Under the pieces are notes generated by a model that saw only the letters and a program-made list of their open reading frames with translations, ran no database searches and was not told where the DNA came from. This document shows, in pieces, positions 57,701 through 64,000 of a DNA stretch of 64,000 nt. The position numbers were made by a program, and so were the translations under genes. Origin of the DNA: Histoplasma ohiense (lineage: Eukaryota; Ascomycota; Eurotiomycetes; Onygenales; Ajellomycetaceae); assembly GCA_017607445.1 (NCBI GenBank), contig JAEVHH010000001.1, forward strand, positions 620,001 through 684,000. The letters are read 5' to 3'. How positions within the stretch are numbered: the first letter of the stretch is position 1; every line of letters starts with the position of its first letter.

Positions 57701-58320
57701 CTTTCTTCTATATGAATACAACTTAGAGATTCTGAACTTCTCTGAGACTCCCCAAGAAACCACATACATCTGCAGCCTCATACAGACAGCAGAGAATATT
57801 GTGAGCAAGCTGAAGAAAGCTTATGAATGAGCAGAAGCTTCAATGATCAGTGCTCAGTAAAATTACAAAAATCAAGTGAACATCAGAAGAAGTTCTACAA
57901 TCTGATATCATGTAGAAGACAAAGTCTGACTAGATTTCAAGAACATAAGAACAGATCACTTCTCACATATACTAGATTACTACCACATCAAGTATACAGT
58001 GAAGGAAGTGCTAGACACACACAATTATCAACTCAACACTTCATCTGACATTCATGACATCTTTCATACAAACCTGCTCCGACCCACAGCCGAGGATCCA
58101 TTCCCCTTTCAGAGAACCTCCAATTGACAGCCACCCACCATTGTAGAAGAAGATAATGAACTCAAGTGGGAAATCAAAGCAATTCTTAACAATAGAACCA
58201 ACCATCATCACTATGAATATCTCATCAAATGAATAGAATATGATTGTCTGATCTGAGAACCTGTGTCTGTCTTGAAGAACATCACCACTCTCAACATCTA
58301 TGAGTCCTCACTCACCTCAG
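54771..58320 (+). pseudogene. Gypsy-5 pol: protease, RT, RNase H, integrase, chromodomain
   Basis: Protease: AMIDSG near 54826. RT: VLFVKKSEDD, FCVDY, MKLDISAAFYKIRI, and a catalytic box YMND in place of YLDD (55900-55911). RNase H: LETDVSDYIVDEALMQYD, then NYKIYNKKLLVI. Integrase: CDHC zinc site near 57180, AIDFAVSLS, VSDRDSQFIS, and the third catalytic block HSETDEATE near 57543-57570. The C-terminal chromodomain (KWEIKAILNN..YEYLIK) reads TGA at both tryptophan sites. TGA also replaces arginine in the motifs VDY-R-ELN and FY-R-RFI. Confidence 0.9.
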
Positions 58321-58333
58321 TAGGGGGGGATAA

Positions 58334-58867
58334 TGTGACAGATTAGCACTCATTAGTAATTAACTTATACAATCAACTCCTCTTCTGCATCTGCTTGTTT
58401 CTGATTGCTGTGATCTTGTATAACCCTTGATGTTCTTCCACTCTGTGCTTCATGCTCATGTAGTTTCTAATGATTCTTCTGTGTAGCTCTTAACATTCTT
58501 CTGCTCTGTGCTCTGTGCTCATATAGTCTCTAATGATTCTTCTGTGTAGCTTCTAATGTTCTTCTGCTCTGTATTCTGCACTTATATAGTCTCTAACAAT
58601 TCTTCTGTGTAGCCCTCAATGATTCCCCCATCCCACACTCCATACTTATGTAGTTTTTAATGATTCTTATGTGTACCTCTTAATGTTCTTCTGCTCCACA
58701 CTCCACTGTGGAGCAGCTTCTGATATTCTTTCACTCTGAACTTTCCTCTATAAGAATCCTCTTTGTACAACCTTTTCTTCTGATTTCTTTTCTCTTTCTT
58801 TCCTTAATCAATTCATAATCTGTAATTAGGATAGTACCAAATCGTTAATCGAAGTACGCCTGTTACA
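58334..58867 (+). repeat. Gypsy-5 3' LTR
   Basis: 534 bp, partner of 52762-53295 at equal length, preceded by the purine tract and followed by GTATC. Confidence 0.93.
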
Positions 58868-59388
58868 GTATCAAATTGTTAATCGAAGTACATCTGTTAC
58901 AGCTTTTGAGCAGAGCTGTGAAGTGATCTGTATACAGAAGTTTTACACACACTCTGATATCAAGACTTCTAATCACTCAGTATATAAATGCTTTGTATCT
59001 ATAGACTGCTGAAATGACACTAATCTGAAGCAGTGAGAGAAGAAGAGGCTCTGAGTCATGATATATATATATAAAAGTTTAAAGATAAGAATACAGTAAT
59101 ATCAGTCTGTGCAAAACAGAGATCTACTGTTAATCAATATCAATGATTATCATATTCTCAATGTGTACAGACAGTCTGAGACAGATACAGTTATAAATTA
59201 TCTGATCAATTTGAGTTCATCAATCTGCTGTCTGATAGATGAAGATATCAATATATGATATAATGTTTTTGAATCAGAGACAGTGAATCTGCACTGAGAA
59301 GAGAAGCTTGTTCAGTGAATCAGTGAACATGAGATGAACTTTGTGAAAGAGGTAGATGTTTCAACTTATACAGCAGATTATATATAAT

Positions 59389-59839
59389 GCACTCATTTAT
59401 TATTTTCTTATTGTATATTATCTTCGCTTATTCTTACCTCATTCCATTATACTCTCGCGGTGGGTGGGGGGGTTGATGAAGGAGAGAAGAGAGGAGGAAG
59501 TAAATGTTCTATGAAAAAGGCATTTGCCAATGCCTTTGCATCTGAAATGAGATCTGATGCTTAATGAGTACTGGAGGCAGTATAAGAAGGGAATGGCAAA
59601 GAGAAAGTGAGAGATGAAGAGAGATTGAAATGTGAGTGAGTGAACTGAGAGCTTTTAGACTTTTCTTAGAACTCATTTTCTTTGTTTTTTTCTTATTTGT
59701 ATTTTTTATTTTTTTGTATTTATTATACTCAAATTGAATTTTTTTTTTTTTCTTTTTCTCTTTTCTCTGATAAAATCCTTCTAAAAAATGCATTTGATTG
59801 AAGTTTGAATGAGATTTGTGTTTCTAGTGTTTTTTGATT
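59389..59839. mobile_element. Rearranged Gypsy-2 fragment (partial LTR plus 3' region)
   Basis: 59389-59458 matches the end of the Gypsy-2 LTR in plus orientation. After a G-rich junction (tgggtggggggg) 59600-59839 matches Gypsy-2 at about 22745-22980 in minus orientation. The two pieces therefore point in opposite directions and most of the LTR is missing. LINE-beta D was inserted at its right end. Confidence 0.6.
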
Positions 59840-59985
59840 CATCCTTACAACTACTCATGAATATAGAGGTACATTTGAATTTTCCACTTTTTCAACTGTT
59901 TTTGTATAATTTTAATCCTTCAACCCATTCAATATCATTGCATATTCTCTGCAATTACTCTACATATGTGTACTGCACAGATTGA

Positions 59986-61401
59986 GTGGTTGTGGAGCTC
60001 TCAACACTCTTCCATTCATTCAAGAACATTGACACAGTCTATATCAGATCACTGAAGTCAGAGTCACTGATCAATTTTGTTACTGAAAAGACTGATAAGA
60101 GACAGAGAAAGACTGTTATAATATCTTTTTTAATTCTCAAAAAAGTCAGTGACAGCATTCTCACAGTCATCTCTCAGCTGCAGAAGTAGTTTGAGAAGAC
60201 TCAATAGCAACAGAATCTGCAGCAGAAGACTCTCATCAGATTGACAAAGACTCTGAACAGCTGAGTTGAGAAGAAGAAGCAGTCAGTCAATTAAAACTTT
60301 GCTCAAATCTTCTGTAAAAGATTCATCATATATGTGACAGCAGATCTGAGTGCAGCATCAGCTCTGAGAGAGAATACTGTCTCAGATATTCATTCACAGT
60401 CAAATTCAGTAAAAACAATTGCAAAAGAGCTGATTATCTGAGTGAACATTGCACAGAAAAGAAAAAACTCTGCTCTCTCTGAAGCTATCTCTATCAAGAC
60501 TGTAACTTTCTCAGCTGACAGAGCTAGTGGAGTCAGTCTGCAGCTCAAGAACATCAGTCAGCTAAGAAGCTTCACAGAGAATACAAAACAGCAGAAGAAC
60601 TCACAAATTCTTATCACTCTTCAGTTAGAGAAATAAGTCACTCAGCTGCAGTCATATACTATACAGCAGATGATTGTTGCAAACATTCAGAGAGTGGAGA
60701 ATATGATTAATATGCTGAAGATGAAGCTCATCAGAATAGATTGAGTAATCACATTAAGCAACAGAGATATATACAATGCTCTGATCACTGAGAAAACAGT
60801 GACTACTCTCTGTAAAGTTCTTGACATCACAGAGATTCAGCTATCAGAGTGGTGGTATAATTATACTATCTCAGAGATCTCAGAATTTGTTCAGAACTGA
60901 AAAGAGACAAGAATCTCTACAGATAAAATAATTGAAAAAGAGATTCTGATTCAGACAAAGATAAAATCAGTGAGCTGTCAACTCTCACAATATGAAGTGA
61001 ATCTTAAGATAAAGAAGATTATATGAATTATCTCTTTTCTCATCTCAGTGAAAGACTTCTCACTCTTCAATATCAGTGAGAGAGTCAGACTCATTGAGAA
61101 AAGATCTCTGATAGTGAGATATGACTCAGAATATCAGAGATACTGTCATTCATCAAAGTGTGCACAATTGATGAGATGCTCCAACTGCAGTGAGCTCACA
61201 AGTCAGTATAAGAGATCAACAGAAGTAAAGTGCAAAAGAGCATCACAGTGTGTCAACTGCTGTCAACTCTATTCAGCTGAGCATCAGCATTGTTCTGCTG
61301 CACTCAGACATATGAACAGTATTCTCAGATATCTAACTCAAAAGAAGCTAGCAGCTGTCTGCTGTCTTGACAACAGATGTCACAGAAATGCTCAGAAGTG
61401 A
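59986..61401 (+). pseudogene. LINE-beta D ORF1 remnant (zinc-knuckle gag)
   Basis: The ATG used in copies B and C reads GTG here, so the start is probably lost. Frame content: FVTEKTDKRQRKTV, then TGA-broken serine-rich sequence. The largest open piece (61048-61401) encodes two knuckles, CSNCSEL..H........C and CVNCCQLYSAEHQHC. It ends TGA-TAA where copy B has CAG-CAA. Confidence 0.75.
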
Positions 61402-61849
61402 TAATCATCATCAACACAGTCAGCATCAATGATTACAATGATGATATCTACATCATTCACTCAATCAACTCAGCCAATACAGCTCACTGAGCTAGCATCT
61501 CATAAGTGAGTGACTACTCAGAGCTTTATCAGTGAAGAGAACATTATCTGACAGATGATCTACATCAGATGATATTCAGCTCACACAGCAGAGCAGCAGT
61601 ACAATCAAGCAGTCAAAAAACAGTCTAATCTCAGCATGCAAACAATAGATCTGAGACTCTTCATTCTTATTTCACAGATGAACTTTGACAGCAGCTCATC
61701 AAATGACTCTTCATACTAGAACATCAACATCAGTGATATAACTGATATTATAGAAACAATTAGTAGAAAAATCATTCTCTGCAGATCTTCTGAGTAAATA
61801 TAATCAGAGTAACTCTCTATCACACAGTAGCTCTACAGTTTGCTTTCAA

Positions 61850-64000
61850 GCAAAGCTGTGAAGTGATCTGTATACAGAAGTTTTACACACACTCTGATAT
61901 CAAGACTTCTAATCACTCAACATATAAGTGCTTTGTATTCATAGACTGCTGAGATGACACTAATCTGAAACAGTGAGAGAAGAAGAGACTCTGAATTATG
62001 ATATATATACACAAAAGTTCAAAGATAAAAACACAGCAATATCAATCTGTGCAAAACAGAGATCTGCTGTGAGTTAGTGTCAATGACTGTCATATTCTCA
62101 ATGTGTACAGACAGTCTGAGACAGACACAGTCATGAACTATCTGATCAATTTGAACTCATCAGCTCACTGTCTGATAGATGAAGATTTCAATATATAATA
62201 TAATATCTTTGAATCAGAAACAGTGAATCTGCACTGAGAAGAGAAGCTTGTTCAGTGAGTCAGTGAACACAGAATAGACTTTGTGAAAGAGATAGATATT
62301 TCAATTCATACAGCAGACTATATAATTGATCTCATCTTTTTCAATATAGTTTTTACTTTCACTTCAGTGTGTCAAGATTTACACTGCAGCTCAGATCATC
62401 AGTCTATAATTACTATACTGCTGACAACATCTCAGACACAGCAGAGTAGAGCTCAGATTAAAATCACAGACTCTCAGCTAAAGTTTTTTATAGATTTTAT
62501 CAGAGATTTTATGATGAATATATCTTATTCAGATAGAGTTGAAAATGCAGCACAGTTTGATGATCTGACTCAATACTTCACTCAGAATCTTCTGACTGCA
62601 GCTCAGATAGTCAGTAAATCAGTGCAACAGAGACAGACTACAGCTTTCTGATGAACAGCAGACTGCTGAAGAGTACATTGAGAGCTCACCACTCATCAGA
62701 CAGAGACTGCAAAGCACTGATTCAAGAACACAGTGTGCAAGATCAAGCATGCATACTGAAAATACATGATCAATGAGATCAGAGATGACAGAGATCTGTA
62801 TCAGATAATAGCATAACATAAGTTGAAACTCAATCTCAGAGCATTCTCTTTGATGATTGAGAATCAGATTATAGAAGAGACAGCTGTCAAAGCTGAAACA
62901 TTTTGACAAGTTATTCTGAAATGATACAACTCAGTCAATAATCTGAAATACAATTCATTGAATGATAAGCACTGAAGTGGCATGAGAAATCTGCTCTGAA
63001 ATCTCTGAGTTGAGATGAAGAAAATAGAGTGCAATATCATTGAAGTACAGAGTATCTCTTCAGATATAAATGAAATCACAGTGCAGCTGCTCAAAAGATA
63101 CTGACAGTATATATTTTTCTTTGTACAGCAGCTATACAACTACTGTCTTCAGCTCTGTCACTTCTCACAAATCTGAAAGCTGACAGAGATAATAATGATA
63201 TTCAAAATAGATAAGAGAAACAGAAGCTAAGTCTACTTCTGAAGATTTATTACTCTTCTCTCAGTAATCTTCAAGAAGCTGAAACACATTGTTGCAAGAT
63301 GACTGATATACACAGCACTCATTTATAATATAGTCAGTTTGCAGTATAAAAAGACACTGTTCAGATGATCTGCAATAAATCTAGTAGCTACTTTCACTTA
63401 TAAAATGAAGACAGTCTTTGCACAAAATAAGAAGATATTCATAATCACAATGAATATACAGAGTGCTTTTGATGCTGTGCTGTGTAGACAGCTGCTTCAG
63501 TGAATGACACAATAGAGATGACTGTATGAGCTGCTACAACTCATTAACAGCTTTCTCACTGAACACAGAGCTCAGATTCAGCTGAAGAGAATCATCACAG
63601 CAGCACATCAGATATAATGTGATATACTACAGAGATTCTCTCTATCATCAATACTGTTTCTTCTGTATCTGACAGAGCTGCTGTGGCAGAATCTGAAATT
63701 ACATTTTGACTATACAGATGATCTGAACACTTGACAGACTACACATTTATTTGACAACAATACTACTTTTCTCAATCATGATATACAGAGTATTCTGAGA
63801 TGAGAGAAGACAAACAAAATGATTTTTGCATCAGAGAAACTTGAGATGATTCATCTCACAAGAAAGTGATACAATGAAACACTGTCAGTGATTATGTCAG
63901 AGAATTTGATCATACATTCTGTTACTGTCTCAGCTGAACAGAAGTTAGTACTCTGCTGACTGAGTGTATATTTTAATAGAAAACTCATCTGAAGATTATA
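61850..64000 (+). pseudogene. LINE-beta D ORF2 remnant (endonuclease and RT)
   Basis: A degenerate GDFN-like motif (EDFN) lies near 62185. The open piece 62283-62651 contains the endonuclease end with SSDHQSI. RT motifs: MNIQSAFDAVL near 63450-63485 and the catalytic YTDD near 63707-63718. TGA codons break the frame throughout. The C-terminal part is outside the window. Confidence 0.75.

Larger units (their letters stand above)
52762..58867 (+). mobile_element. Gypsy-5, full-length chromovirus LTR retrotransposon
   Basis: 6106 bp, plus strand, with 534-bp LTRs at 52762-53295 and 58334-58867, target duplication GTATC, gag then pol, and a purine tract TAGGGGGGGA at 58321-58330. Unlike Gypsy-1 to -3, pol ends directly at the 3' LTR with no accessory gene. 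It sits within an older solo LTR of its own family. Confidence 0.95.
52256..58901 (+). mobile_element. Solo LTR of the Gypsy-5 family, split by Gypsy-5
   Basis: The LTR runs 52256-52761 and resumes at 58873-58901 (about 535 bp when joined). It starts TGTGACAGATTA and ends CTGTTACA, flanked by GCTTT duplications in LINE-beta C. A full-length element of the same family was inserted near its 3' end with a GTATC duplication (52757-52761 and 58868-58872). Confidence 0.9.
48830..59388 (+). mobile_element. LINE-beta copy C (split three ways)
   Basis: Plus strand, 5' end at 48830 (CATCCTTAGAAC). Segments are 48830-49760, 51166-52255 and 58902-59388, interrupted by the SINE/LINE chimera and by the solo LTR with Gypsy-5. 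The joined segments align with copy D from 59840 to about 62320. It stops at 59388 against a Gypsy-2 LTR fragment. This copy is more AT-rich than A, B and D: bases that are C or G in D are often T or A here, including at CpA/TpG sites. Confidence 0.85.
59840..64000 (+). mobile_element. LINE-beta copy D (runs off the window)
   Basis: Plus strand, 5' end at about 59840 (CATCCTTACAACTAC). It is uninterrupted to the window end, where it reaches the RT region, equivalent to about 30553 in copy B. Useful as the uninterrupted reference for copies A and C. Confidence 0.88.

Overview
This 64 kb window is eukaryotic and most likely from the nuclear genome of a filamentous ascomycete. It has two intron-bearing host genes with short (about 80 bp) GT..AG introns, Tad-like LINEs and Ty3/Gypsy chromoviruses. 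I cannot name the species. Only 45.7-48.6 kb is ordinary gene sequence; the rest is nested mobile DNA. The element names below (LINE-alpha, LINE-beta, Gypsy-1 to Gypsy-5) are my own.

Layout. 25-7294: LINE-alpha copy 1 (minus strand), with an intact 1306-residue ORF2, inserted into LINE-beta copy A with a 13-bp target duplication. 7308-20120: the rest of LINE-beta A, split by Gypsy-1 (11963-19097). 20121-20612: a Gypsy-3 gag/LTR fragment. 21013-28454: Gypsy-2. 29031-34724: LINE-beta B, then a 5'-end fragment of LINE-alpha (34725-35870). 35888-43052: a rearranged Gypsy-3 whose two halves lie in opposite orientation. 43053-44965: a Gypsy-4 fragment carrying a 1006-bp non-autonomous hAT-like element. 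44966-45388: a MITE with long terminal inverted repeats. 45684-46410: adenine phosphoribosyltransferase. 46849-48610: an NSUN5/Rcm1-type rRNA cytosine methyltransferase, convergent with it. 48830-59388: LINE-beta C, broken by a tRNA-headed SINE/LINE chimera (49761-51165) and by a solo LTR that was itself invaded by full-length Gypsy-5 (52762-58867). 59840-64000: LINE-beta D, running off the window.

Three observations stand out. (1) Gypsy-1, Gypsy-2 and Gypsy-3 each carry, between pol and the 3' LTR and on the strand opposite to gag-pol, a spliced gene with a six-cysteine cluster close to the fungal Zn2Cys6 pattern. A phase-0 intron sits two codons after the last cysteine in all three. (2) Decayed elements are almost free of CpG, CpC and GpG but keep CpA and CpT, and their reading frames are broken nearly always by TGA. 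This does not fit the classical CpA-directed RIP spectrum. (3) A 1405-bp insertion joins a tRNA-derived RNA to the 3' end of LINE-alpha inside one pair of target-site duplications.

The two host genes are housekeeping genes (purine salvage and rRNA modification) with no visible functional link to the surrounding elements. Order of events can be read in places: LINE-beta A before Gypsy-1 and LINE-alpha 1; LINE-beta C before the solo LTR, and the solo LTR before Gypsy-5.
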